Source: Gemmatimonadota bacterium (GTDB lineage Bacteria > Gemmatimonadota > Gemmatimonadetes > Longimicrobiales > Gaopeijiaceae). From it: a stretch of 64,000 bases of DNA. The notes beneath the pieces were generated by a model that saw only the letters and a program-made list of their open reading frames with translations, was not told where the DNA came from and searched no databases. The stretch spans positions 1-64,000 of the forward strand of contig JADFSR010000009.1 in assembly GCA_022560615.1 (NCBI GenBank), in the 5' to 3' direction. Positions 53,435 through 61,864 of the stretch are shown one piece after another. Within the stretch, counting starts at the first letter, position 1. Every line of letters begins with the position of its first letter. Both the position numbers and the translations under genes were made by a program.

Positions 53435-54625
53435 TCAACCCCTCGGTGATCCCCCTAGAAGCCCTTCCAGCGGTTCCTCACGCGCGCCATTCTCGTCACA
53501 CACCGCGAAGGTCGACTCGCTGGCCCCGTACATCGCCACGCCCGCGTAGTCTCCCGCCTTGTTCAGGATGAAGAAGCGCACATCGAAGTTCGGGAGGCCG
53601 CGCTCGTTCAACAGACGAGACTCGATGGTGTTGTCCTTGATGCGCGCAAGCGCGCCCATGCCGGCGTCTTTCGGAGCCATGCCTTGACGCATGAACTCCA
53701 CGATCAAGAAGGAAGCGCAAGTGAAGAGGTTGGCCTCCCCGCGGCCGGTCGAGCCCGCCGCGCCCACGTCGTTGTCGACATACTGGCCCGCGCCCAGAAT
53801 GGGCGAATCCCCCGCACGACCCGGGATCTTCCACGAAAGGCCGCTCGTGGTCGTCACACCGCAGATGTCGCCTTCCTGAGAGATCGCCTCCAAGCTCGTC
53901 GTACCCCAGAATGAGTCGGGGTCGATGAGGCCGTCGTCGACCATGGACAGACTGGCCGCCCACGACGCGTCGTGGAAGCGCTGCAGCCGCGCCTCACTTT
54001 CAGGGTCGCGCCCGAAGCCACCGCGGCTCGCCTCCCGGATGCGCTCGTCGGGGTCGAGCCAGTGACTCGGGTCGACGCGGCGGCGCCATTCGAGCCACAT
54101 GGCGCGGGAGTGCTCGGTGTTGAGGTCGTCCTCGATGTCGAAGCCGAGCGCGCGCGCGAACTCGCGAGCGCCCTCACCCACGATCAAGTGGTGGTCCGTC
54201 AGCTCTGCGACGGCCTTCGCGACCAGCGAGGGAGTGCGCACGCCTTCGATGCCGGCCACCCCTCCCGCCCACTTCCGCGGGCCGTGCATGAGGCAGGAGT
54301 CGAGCTGCACGACCCCGTCGGCGTTGGGGAGCCCGCCGTACCCGATTCCCGCCTCCTCCGGATCTAGCTCGGGGATGTTCACGCCCGCGACGATCGCGTC
54401 GAGCACGTCCTCACCCTCGGTGATTCCTCGAAACGCGCGCTCAATGGCGCTCTCGGGCCCCCCGTTCTTGTAGCGGATGCTGCTCACGTCAGCGACCAAT
54501 AGCGGACCGGCGCGGCGCGTGTGCACGGCTGGTGCGCGGGCGGGGAGCTCGGAAGTGAGCGCTACGGGGGTAGCAGCAGCGGCGACACCGGCGGCGGTGG
54601 TCCTTACGAAGTTACGTCTATCCAT
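53435..54625 (-). CDS. Tat-exported glycosylasparaginase-like Ntn hydrolase
   Basis: 396 residues from ATG 54625. Twin-arginine signal MDRRNFVRTTAAGVAAAATPVAL. The Ntn-hydrolase core of N4-(beta-N-acetylglucosaminyl)-L-asparaginase is clear: TTTSGLSWKIPGRAGDSPI, GAGQYVDNDVGAAGSTGRGE. The expected nucleophile Thr aligns with FWGTTSLEA, about 18 residues before the TTSG motif; the preceding residues are WG, not the common HD, so processing may differ. The family removes asparagine from N-linked glycans. Mature protein would be periplasmic. Confidence 0.82.
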   Translation of the reverse strand: MDRRNFVRTTAAGVAAAATPVALTSELPARAPAVHTRRAGPLLVADVSSIRYKNGGPESAIERAFRGITEGEDVLDAIVAGVNIPELDPEEAGIGYGGLPNADGVVQLDSCLMHGPRKWAGGVAGIEGVRTPSLVAKAVAELTDHHLIVGEGAREFARALGFDIEDDLNTEHSRAMWLEWRRRVDPSHWLDPDERIREASRGGFGRDPESEARLQRFHDASWAASLSMVDDGLIDPDSFWGTTSLEAISQEGDICGVTTTSGLSWKIPGRAGDSPILGAGQYVDNDVGAAGSTGRGEANLFTCASFLIVEFMRQGMAPKDAGMGALARIKDNTIESRLLNERGLPNFDVRFFILNKAGDYAGVAMYGASESTFAVCDENGAREEPLEGLLGGSPRG

Positions 54626-54706
54626 GGCTCGATTCGGCTCTTCTGGGTTCGAAGGAAGAAGGGACACGATAGTGCGGGACGCATCGGCTAGCCACGGATT
54701 GTCCGC

Positions 54707-56302
54707 TCATCTGCTCAGCGCCGGCGCCGTCTCTGGTGGCCGTCTGCGTTGCGTCGCTTGCTCGTACGCGTACGCGATGCGGATGAGCGTTGGCTCCGAC
54801 CACGCGTCGCCGTAGATCTGCAATCCGGCCGGGAGGCGGTCGTCCCAGACGAAGCCCATCGGTACGGTGAGTGCCGGAAACCCGGTCGGTGGCGACAGGA
54901 TCGGGGAGTTGTTGCCGTGCGGAGTCGTCAGATCCCCGATGAGACGCGGTGGGTTGTTCCAGGTCGGGTAGATGAGCGCGACCACGTCGTGCGCGGCCAT
55001 CGCGGAGCGCACCGCTTCCCGCAATCGCTGTTCGTTTTCACGCCCCCGAATGCACTGCTCGTTGGTTTCGGGGGTGCCCTCGAAGCCTAGAAAGCGGCGC
55101 ACGGCGGGCATCACGGTCCGGTAGACGCGCCCACTCTCCTCGATCTCCGCGAGCGTGTGCACCGGTGGGTCCGGGATGCCGGCCAGATAGTTGTCGATGT
55201 CGTACCGGAAGCGCGAGCAACCGAGGCCGCGGCGCAGGCGTCTCAGGTCCGGTATTTCGAAGTCCCGCACGATCGTCGCACCGAGGGACTGCAGAGCCCG
55301 GATCGCCTCGGAGAAGCGCTCGAGGATCTCGGGATCCGCGGTCTCGGTGTACGCGATCTGGCCAGCCACGCCGATGCGGACGCCGTCCAGGTCGGTCCGC
55401 AGGAAGTCCAGGTACGATTCAGGGCGGCGTGCGTCCGCTTCGGCGGTTACTGGATCGTTCGCATCGGTTCCAGCTATTACGTCGAAGATGCGCACGGCGT
55501 CTTCGACGGTGCGGGTCATTGGGCCGCCGATGTCGCGATGCGCGAACAGTGGCATGATACCGTCGCGGCTGGTGAGACCCTGCGTGGAACGGATACCGAC
55601 GAGTGCGTTGTGGCTCGACGGGCCACGGATGGAGTTGCCGGTGTCGGAACCGAGCCCGACGAGGCCCAGGTTGGCGGTGACCGCCGCGGCAGTGCCGCCA
55701 CTCGAACCCGCGGTAACCCGGTTGAGCTGATAAGGGTTGAAGGTCCAACCGGGCAGCATCGAGCCGACCGTTTCCATTGCGGTGAACGCGAACTCGGCGA
55801 GGTTGGACTTCGCGAGCACGATCGCTCCGGCCTGCCGGATCACTCGCACCTGATAGGCATCGTCCGCGGCCATCGCTCCTTCCAGCGACGCGGATCCGCC
55901 GGTCGTCGGCATGTCGTGGGTGTCGAAGTTGTCCTTCACGATGAAAGGGATACCGTGCAGCGCCCCGGTCAGTTCGCCGGTCCGCCGAAGCGCGTCGTCC
56001 AGCTCGTCGGCTCGAGCGAGCGCCCGCGGGTTTACGAGGATGATCGCGTTGAACGCAGGCCCTTTCTTGTCGAAGGCCTCGATGCGTTCGCGGTAGGCTT
56101 CGACGAGCTGCCGCGAAGTGAGTGTGCCAGCCAGCATCGCCTCGTGCGCTGCGGCGATGGTGAGCTCAATGAGCTCGACGCTACCGACCATTTGGGCTGA
56201 CGCTCGCGGAGGGTTGAGGAGCGCGCACGTGGTTAGGCCGAGGCCGAGCCTGGCCAGGAGTCGGAAGCGCCGGCTCCCGCTGGATCGTGTGTCGGGACTC
56301 AT
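54707..56302 (-). CDS. Secreted amidase (amidase signature family)
   Basis: 531 residues from ATG 56302, overlapping the uracil-DNA glycosylase stop (ATGA). Signal peptide (LLARLGLGLTTCALLNPPRASAQ). The Ser-cisSer-Lys triad is visible: Lys in GIPFIVKDNFDTHDMPTTGGSA, Ser in AGSSGGTAAAVTANLG, and the nucleophile Ser in GSDTGNSIRGPSS. The usual GSDTGGSIR reads GNSIR here, a mild variant. Hydrolyses amide bonds in the periplasm; a specific substrate is not evident. Confidence 0.87.
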   Translation of the reverse strand: MSPDTRSSGSRRFRLLARLGLGLTTCALLNPPRASAQMVGSVELIELTIAAAHEAMLAGTLTSRQLVEAYRERIEAFDKKGPAFNAIILVNPRALARADELDDALRRTGELTGALHGIPFIVKDNFDTHDMPTTGGSASLEGAMAADDAYQVRVIRQAGAIVLAKSNLAEFAFTAMETVGSMLPGWTFNPYQLNRVTAGSSGGTAAAVTANLGLVGLGSDTGNSIRGPSSHNALVGIRSTQGLTSRDGIMPLFAHRDIGGPMTRTVEDAVRIFDVIAGTDANDPVTAEADARRPESYLDFLRTDLDGVRIGVAGQIAYTETADPEILERFSEAIRALQSLGATIVRDFEIPDLRRLRRGLGCSRFRYDIDNYLAGIPDPPVHTLAEIEESGRVYRTVMPAVRRFLGFEGTPETNEQCIRGRENEQRLREAVRSAMAAHDVVALIYPTWNNPPRLIGDLTTPHGNNSPILSPPTGFPALTVPMGFVWDDRLPAGLQIYGDAWSEPTLIRIAYAYEQATQRRRPPETAPALSR

Positions 56303-56997
56303 GCGTGACTCTTCGCCTCGGCGAGTTCCCGCGCCCGGCACCAGATCGCGTCGAACATAGGCTCGGTGAGTTTGCCTGTGAACGTGTTTTGCTGACTCGG
56401 ATGATAAGAGGCGAGCACGGTGACCACCCCGAGCTCGACCTCCGTGCCGTGCCCGAAGCGCGGACGAGGGCGCGGGACCGGAGCGCCCCGATCCGCCAGG
56501 ATCCGCAGCGTCTGGGCGTACGCGAAGCCGCCGAGCGCCACCACCACGCGGAGGCGCTTCATCATATCGAGCTCTCCATCGAGCCATGGCCTGCAGGCGT
56601 CGCGTTCACTCGCGTTGGGCTTGTTGGCTGGCGGGGCACAGCGCACCGCGGCGGTGACGAAGACGTCGCTCAGCTCGAGACCGTCGGAGCGGTCGATCGA
56701 TTCCGGCTGGTTCGCGAAGCCCGCGCGATGGAGCGCTCGGTAGAGCCAATCCCCCGAGCGATCGCCGGTGAACATCCGGCCGGTGCGGTTGGCGCCGTGG
56801 GCAGCGGGGGCGAGGCCCACGACGAGCACACGCGCGTCCGCATCGCCGAATGCGGGCACGGGACGACCCCAGTACTCGTGATTGCGGAACGAAGCTCGCT
56901 TCTCTCGTGCGACTTGCTCCCGCCATGCGACGAGCCGCGGGCATTTCCTACAGTCGGTCACCCGCGCCTGCAGCGCAGCCATGTCACCCCTGGTCAT
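56299..56997 (-). CDS. Uracil-DNA glycosylase, family 5 (UDGb type)
   Basis: 232 residues. Iron-sulfur cysteines start with CRKCPR; active-site motif GLAPAAHGANRTGRMFTGDRSG carries the family-5 replacement of the catalytic Asp, and the second motif SYHPSQQNTFTGKL is intact. It removes uracil (and often hypoxanthine or other deaminated bases) from DNA. First gene of a two-gene unit with the amidase; the partnership seems only positional. Confidence 0.88.
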   Translation of the reverse strand: MTRGDMAALQARVTDCRKCPRLVAWREQVAREKRASFRNHEYWGRPVPAFGDADARVLVVGLAPAAHGANRTGRMFTGDRSGDWLYRALHRAGFANQPESIDRSDGLELSDVFVTAAVRCAPPANKPNASERDACRPWLDGELDMMKRLRVVVALGGFAYAQTLRILADRGAPVPRPRPRFGHGTEVELGVVTVLASYHPSQQNTFTGKLTEPMFDAIWCRARELAEAKSHA

Positions 56998-57036
56998 CGG
57001 CCGAAGATATCTCCAGCCGGCTGAGGACGCGAAAGG

Positions 57037-57360
57037 CTAGGGCTGCAACGCGTTTGCGGCCTCGATTGCTCCCTCGAGCGTGGCGGTCAGCTCTCCCGGG
57101 GGCACGTTGTCGCTCACCGGGGCGTCGGTGACGTCGTCCGGGGCGTTGATCCGCCACGCCATTGCGGTGACGACGAAGTAATCACCCGTAGGCGACTCGA
57201 TGCGGAGGCCACGTTCGAGTCCTTCCGTGAACCAGGAGAGCTGCCGCGACCCTTCGTCCTTCGCTAGGTCCATCCCGTTCGCCAACGCGAAGACCGTCAG
57301 CTTGGGGTCGATCACCTCGAACGGACCTCGGTCCGGCTGCACCTGCGCACTCTCGGTCAT
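57037..57360 (-). CDS. Small cytoplasmic protein of unknown function
   Basis: 107 residues: FEVIDPKLTVFALANGMDLAK, SWFTEGLERGLRIESPTGDYFVVTAMAW and a mixed C-terminus. It has the look of a folded alpha/beta domain without known motifs, and the antisense frame is not open over the whole length. Its upstream gap holds two direct repeats. Confidence 0.55.
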   Translation of the reverse strand: MTESAQVQPDRGPFEVIDPKLTVFALANGMDLAKDEGSRQLSWFTEGLERGLRIESPTGDYFVVTAMAWRINAPDDVTDAPVSDNVPPGELTATLEGAIEAANALQP

Positions 57361-57665
57361 GCGGCAAAACCTCCATACCCGAATTACCTCGGCCCAAGGA
57401 CCGAGCCACTCATCTGAAGACTGGCGAGGCAGTCTCCCAGACGCGACCGAGTCCGGTCAGGTTTCTCCGCCGCATACAGCATGCCGGCCCCTGGCCGACG
57501 CGCCCCAACTCTAGTCCTCACCGCGCGTGACCGGTCGGGTCGCCATGACGCGAGCACGGTATGTGCCGTGGAATACCGTATGTGCCGTGGTATATAGTCC
57601 GAGGATCCCCCGGCGCGCCCGAATCCGGTGATAGCCCGGTCTCCTCGGCGGTGGGCCACGTCGGC
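57361..57665. other. 305-base gene-free gap with a 13-bp direct repeat
   Basis: No convincing gene. GTATGTGCCGTGG occurs at 57559-57571 and 57578-57590 (19-base period, about two helical turns), next to TATATA. This layout suits a dimeric regulator or a duplicated site upstream of the small gene at 57037-57360. Confidence 0.4.
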
Positions 57666-58568
57666 CTATGAGGGTTCTTCTTCACTCTCGAGCCACGCCG
57701 ACCACCACAGCTCCGCCAACATGTCCGCACCCGCGGCGAGGCGCCGGGCGGCGAAGTCGCGTGTCGCTGCCTGCGTGGGGGCTTCGGGATCGAAGCCGAT
57801 GTCACGCTCGAGGCGATATAGCTCGGCGACGTGGCTGTGCGACTCCTCGAGGTAGGCCCAAACGGCGGCACGAGCCGCTCCCGCGACGGAAGGGGGCGAG
57901 CCCTGCCTTGCCCGACCGTCCACGTCCGCCTGCGTGAGGTGCGCCTCCACGAAACCGCTCTCAAATCGTGCGTGGAACGAGCGATCGTCCGTATATCCCT
58001 CAGGGTTTGGCACACCGGCCGACCAGCCGTTGAAGTGGATCGTGGTGTGGTGCGGCTGCGACGCATCGGTGACGTAGTGGCCGAGGATGCCTGCGTCGTT
58101 GAGGATGCGCGCCTCGATCCACTGCTTCCGCTGGACATCGTCTTCGGAGCGCCACCTCCGCCACCCGGTGACAATCCGTTGGTAGACTTCAATGATGCGG
58201 TACGGCAGGAAGCCGCCGTCGCGCTCCGGCTTCTCGAGCCCCGAGTCGTAGAGTGCCTTCAGGAAAGTGAACCGGTCCGCCGCGTCCAGCGCGCCGTTGG
58301 GGATGTTCTCCAGATCGATGTAGTGGTCGTAGCTCCAGGCCTGGTCCATCTCTCGGAGGTCGGGGTCCCGCCACCGATCGGGTTCTGCGTCGAGGTAGAC
58401 CAACTGGTCCGCGGCGCCTCGGAAGAACGCGGGCATGGCGGAGGGCAGCACGCCCGTGGCGGTCCGAGCCGCCATCTCGTGACCGACCGACCCCCAGCGC
58501 GGTGGCGCGGGGTCATCGGTGGTGCCGCCGCCGGTGAGCAGTGCGGTGATGAGCCAAGTCTTGAGCAT
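57666..58568 (-). CDS. Secreted S1/P1-like zinc nuclease/phospholipase-C-fold protein
   Basis: 300 residues from ATG 58568 with GAGGAAG five bases upstream. After a short export signal the mature N-terminus carries the family signature PRWGSVGHEMAARTA (Trp/His zinc ligands), then WSYDHYIDLENIP, and LGHYVTDASQPHHTTIHFNGW, the His-rich zinc-ligand segment shared by S1/P1 nuclease and bacterial phospholipase C. Three zinc ions expected. Nucleic acid or phospholipid substrate cannot be separated by eye. Confidence 0.75.
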   Translation of the reverse strand: MLKTWLITALLTGGGTTDDPAPPRWGSVGHEMAARTATGVLPSAMPAFFRGAADQLVYLDAEPDRWRDPDLREMDQAWSYDHYIDLENIPNGALDAADRFTFLKALYDSGLEKPERDGGFLPYRIIEVYQRIVTGWRRWRSEDDVQRKQWIEARILNDAGILGHYVTDASQPHHTTIHFNGWSAGVPNPEGYTDDRSFHARFESGFVEAHLTQADVDGRARQGSPPSVAGAARAAVWAYLEESHSHVAELYRLERDIGFDPEAPTQAATRDFAARRLAAGADMLAELWWSAWLESEEEPS

Positions 58569-58702
58569 TGTGCTTCCTCGGACTGTGCTAGAGTCTTGTT
58601 GGAGCGCGACCGCGCCTCTGCCAACCCGGTCCGCCGTACCGTCCGGCCGACGCGTTCGTTCCGCGACCACCACCGCGTGGGGTGCCCGGTCACGGCCCGC
58701 GC

Positions 58703-60223
58703 TCAGGCGCCGCGGCCCAGCGCCCCGCGGTCGACCTTGCCCAGATGCGTCCTGGGGAGCTCGTCCACGAATACGACGTCGCGCGGGTACTTGTACGGCT
58801 CGAGGCGGTGCCTGGCCCACTCTTGCAACTCGGTCACGAGAGCGTCGTCGCTCCGGATCCCGTCCGCGGGGATCACGAACGCCCTCGGTTTCACGAGCCC
58901 GTCTTGGGTGGCGACTCCAACAACGGCGACCTCATCGACCGCATCGTGCTCCAACAGACAGTCCTCCAGCTCCGCCGGCGATAGCCACTTTCCGCTGACC
59001 TTGAGCATGTCGTCCGCGCGGCCGGAGTAGGTGACATAGCCGTCCGCATCGATGCTGATCATGTCGCCCGAGACGTACCACTCGCCCCGGAAGCCGTGCC
59101 GGGTTTTCTCAGCCTGCTGCCAGTACCCCTTGGCGAGGGAGTCGCCGCGGACCCAGAGGTGCCCAATCTCGTTCGGCCCGACCTCTGATCCGTCTTCGTC
59201 GCAAGCTTTCACGTCGAAACCGGGCACGGCCTTGCCGAGGGTTCCGAGTCGCACGTCGTCGGGGCGGTTGGAAATGAAGATGTGCCACATCTCCGCCGTG
59301 CCGAGGCCGTCCAGCAGCGGAGCTCCGAACAGCTCGTCCCACCGCCGATGGAGCTCCGCGGGCAGCGCTTCTCCCGCCGACGTCGCCAGCCTGATGCACG
59401 AGAGATCCTGCGCCTCGGCGTCCGGGTGGCTCACGAGGTGGTTCACCATCGTCGGCACGTTCACGAGGATGGTCGGGCGGAACGAGGCGATCTTCGCGAA
59501 GAGCGTCTCGGGGGTGCAGCGCTCGGGAAAGAGCGCCGTAGTCGCGCCGACCGAGAAGGGGAAGAGGAGGTTGGTGCCCGTCGCGTATCCGAAGAAGAGC
59601 TTCGGCACCGAGAGCGTGACGTCTTCGGGGCCTATCTCGAGCAGCGCCTGCCCGTACAGCTCCGTCGTATTCACGAAGGAGCGATGACTTTGCACGACCG
59701 CCTTGGGACGGCCCGTCGTGCCGCCGCTGAATAGCCAGATCGCGGCGTCGTCCTTGTGCGACGGGAAGACGGGGTGCTCGTCAGGGAGTGCCGCGAGTCG
59801 CTCCGCATGGCCATCGCCACCGAGGCCGATCAGCTCTGGCCGATGCCGTGCGCCCTCGAGGGCCAAAGTGAACTCGGGCAGCACGTCAGCGCCCACCAGA
59901 GCTACGCGCGCACGCGTATAATCGAAAAAGTACCGGATCTGGTCCCTCTTGAGATGCGGGTTCACCATGACCACGACCGCCCCGAGGCGCACGATACCGA
60001 AGAGGGCGCCGACGTAGTCCGCTCCGTCGGGCAGTGCGATCATGACGCGCTCCTCCGGACGCACGCCCGCGTCGGCGAGCAGATTCGCGTACTTGCCGGA
60101 GAGCGCAGCGACTTCGCGATACGTGAGCGCACCTTCGTCCGTCAGGAGCGCGCGACGATCACCGCGGCCGTCGTCGAGGCGTTGGCCGAGGAAGTATTGG
60201 AAGATGTTGAGGTCGTCGGGCAC
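58703..60223 (-). CDS. Benzoate-CoA ligase family protein, probably 2-aminobenzoate-CoA ligase
   Basis: 506 residues from GTG 60223. ANL-superfamily adenylating enzyme: P-loop-like WLFSGGTTGRPKAVVQSH, VPTMVNHLVSHP, DGLGTAEMWHIFIS, EWYVSGDMISIDADGYVTYSGRADDMLKVSGKW and the catalytic Lys in RTHLGKVDRG. Close in motifs to benzoate-CoA ligases. Since the divergent operon encodes anthraniloyl-CoA monooxygenase, anthranilate is the likely acid. Makes the aryl-CoA thioester in the cytoplasm using ATP. A promoter at about 60264-60293 faces it. Confidence 0.87.
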   Translation of the reverse strand: MPDDLNIFQYFLGQRLDDGRGDRRALLTDEGALTYREVAALSGKYANLLADAGVRPEERVMIALPDGADYVGALFGIVRLGAVVVMVNPHLKRDQIRYFFDYTRARVALVGADVLPEFTLALEGARHRPELIGLGGDGHAERLAALPDEHPVFPSHKDDAAIWLFSGGTTGRPKAVVQSHRSFVNTTELYGQALLEIGPEDVTLSVPKLFFGYATGTNLLFPFSVGATTALFPERCTPETLFAKIASFRPTILVNVPTMVNHLVSHPDAEAQDLSCIRLATSAGEALPAELHRRWDELFGAPLLDGLGTAEMWHIFISNRPDDVRLGTLGKAVPGFDVKACDEDGSEVGPNEIGHLWVRGDSLAKGYWQQAEKTRHGFRGEWYVSGDMISIDADGYVTYSGRADDMLKVSGKWLSPAELEDCLLEHDAVDEVAVVGVATQDGLVKPRAFVIPADGIRSDDALVTELQEWARHRLEPYKYPRDVVFVDELPRTHLGKVDRGALGRGA

Positions 60224-60263
60224 GGAGTGCGCAGAACAAGAGTCGTCGCAGATGTGGTGCGTG

Positions 60264-60293
60264 AGGATACACGAATGCTAGAATACTGGTCAA
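60264..60293 (-). promoter_or_regulatory. Predicted sigma-70-type promoter of the CoA ligase gene
   Basis: On the minus strand TTGACC (60293-60288), an 18-base spacer and TATCCT (60269-60264); start codon about 34 bases downstream of the expected start site. It overlaps the opposing promoter, so one regulator could govern both. Confidence 0.45.
60276..60284 (+). promoter_or_regulatory. Predicted extended -10 promoter of the anthranilate operon
   Basis: TGCTAGAAT matches an extended -10 (TGnTATAAT with one mismatch). No good -35 is seen. The ATG of the creatininase-like gene is 55 bases on. Confidence 0.45.
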
Positions 60294-60338
60294 TCAGGCC
60301 ACCGCCCCCTCCATTCAGCTTCCCATGGAAGCAGCCTA

Positions 60339-61094
60339 ATGCCGGTGCACCGCCTGTCCGATATGACATGGGAAGAGGTCCGCGACACGGACCGCGTTCG
60401 CGCCGTGGCGATCCTGCCTGTCGGCGCGGTCGAGGCGCATGGTCCCCATTTGCCGCTTGGGACCGACGTGATCATCGCCGAAGCGATGGCGAAGTCCGGC
60501 GCGGAGAAGCTCGCGAACGACGGACGCACGGTCTTGATTCTGCCACCGCTCTGGTACACCGCCGCGGCCTTCGCGAAGGCTTTCCCGGGGACCATCGGCG
60601 TGGGGGCTGACACCGTTCGCAGGCTCATCCATGAGATCGGGACTGCGCTCCTGGAGCAGGAGATCCGGACGCTCGCGATCGCCAACGCGCATCTCGACCC
60701 CGAGCACGTCGCGACGCTACGCGCTGCCGCGGACGAAGGTCCGGATGGACTGCGGGTCGTGTTCGTGGACCTGACCCGGAGCGCAGCGGCCGGCCGTCTC
60801 ACCGACGAGTTCCGGACCGGTGCCTGTCACGCCGGACAATTCGAGGGTAGCGTGGTCCTGGCCGAGTCGCCGTCGCTGGTGCGTTCGGACGTGGCCGCAG
60901 GGCTCGAACCGATCCCCGCGTCGCTCACCGACGCGATCCGGGACGGGAGATCGACGTTCGCCGAGGCGGGCGGTCCTCGTGCCTACTTCGGCTGGCCGGC
61001 TCAGGCGACCGCGGAGGAAGGCCGCGAGACGGTCCGTGTTCTAGGGGAGTTGCTCGCCGAGGCGGTCGTCGCCGGAGAGGAGGCCAGGCTTTGA
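60339..61094 (+). CDS. Creatininase family amidohydrolase-like protein
   Basis: 251 residues from ATG 60339. N-terminal metal motif is intact: ILPVGAVEAHGPHLPLGTD (Glu, His, Asp). The later family motif NGHGGN reads ANAHLDP, keeping the His, and HAGE.ETS reads HAGQFEGS, so one metal ligand may be changed. Known members hydrolyse cyclic amides such as creatinine. In the anthranilate operon it could open a cyclic amide or have another hydrolytic part; unproven. Overlaps the SDR gene by TTGA. Confidence 0.82.
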   Translation: MPVHRLSDMTWEEVRDTDRVRAVAILPVGAVEAHGPHLPLGTDVIIAEAMAKSGAEKLANDGRTVLILPPLWYTAAAFAKAFPGTIGVGADTVRRLIHEIGTALLEQEIRTLAIANAHLDPEHVATLRAAADEGPDGLRVVFVDLTRSAAAGRLTDEFRTGACHAGQFEGSVVLAESPSLVRSDVAAGLEPIPASLTDAIRDGRSTFAEAGGPRAYFGWPAQATAEEGRETVRVLGELLAEAVVAGEEARL

Positions 61095-61864
61095 ACCTGA
61101 CTGGAAAGACCGCCGTCATCACGGGTGGTGGGCGGGGAGTGGGTGCTGCAGCGGCGTATGCGCTCGCCGACGCAGGCGCGACAGTGGCGGTCGCCGCGCG
61201 CAACGAGGAGCAAGTCGTCGACGTTGCGGCTCAACTCCGGTCCCGCGGCTACGAGGCGTTCGCGTTCCGCTGCGACGTGACCGACCCCCACCAGGTGCGA
61301 GATCTCGCGCTCTCGTCGGTAGAGACCATGGGGAGGGTCGACATCCTCATCAACAACGCGAGCACCGCGACGTCTAACCCGCTGCATGGCGTGAAGCTGA
61401 CCGAGTGGAATCACGTCATGGCGGTGAACGCCACGGGCACCTTCCTGTGTACGCAAGCGATGTATCCCGGAATGGTGGAACGGGGGTGGGGACGTGTCGT
61501 GAACGTCGCCGCCATCGCTGGAATCGTCGGTGGCCGGGACCTATCGGCGTACTCCGCGGCCGAGCACGCGGTCGTCGGATTCACGAAGGCGATCGCTAGA
61601 GAGGCCGAGGGCACGGGGGTCACCGTGAACGCCGTGTGCCCAGGCTACGTGGATACGCCGCTGACGGACGAGACGATCGCGCGCAGGATGCAGCGTGTGG
61701 GACAGACGTGGCACGAAGCGATGACCGCGATCCTCGAGGAGGCTGGTCAGCCGAGGCTGATCCGCGCGGACGAGGTCGCCGAGGCGATCATGCCTCTGCT
61801 CGCCGACGACGCGAGCGAGACAAACGGCCAACTGGTCGTGATCGACGGCAAGGACGGCCCGTGA
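61091..61864 (+). CDS. SDR-family protein lacking catalytic Ser and Lys
   Basis: 257 residues from TTG 61091. Rossmann nucleotide motif TAVITGGGRGVGAAAAYAL and RVDILINNAS are good. The active site is changed: the catalytic Ser of N-[IV]-[AS]-S-x-A-G is Ala (NVAAIAG) and YxxxK reads Y-S-A-A-E, giving Glu for Lys (GAG codon). Tyr and the later NAVCPGYVDTPLT remain. Such an SDR would be inactive as an ordinary dehydrogenase or work by another mechanism. In related pathways this position holds a hydroxyacyl-CoA-type dehydrogenase. Overlaps RidA by GTGA. Confidence 0.85.
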   Translation: MNLTGKTAVITGGGRGVGAAAAYALADAGATVAVAARNEEQVVDVAAQLRSRGYEAFAFRCDVTDPHQVRDLALSSVETMGRVDILINNASTATSNPLHGVKLTEWNHVMAVNATGTFLCTQAMYPGMVERGWGRVVNVAAIAGIVGGRDLSAYSAAEHAVVGFTKAIAREAEGTGVTVNAVCPGYVDTPLTDETIARRMQRVGQTWHEAMTAILEEAGQPRLIRADEVAEAIMPLLADDASETNGQLVVIDGKDGP

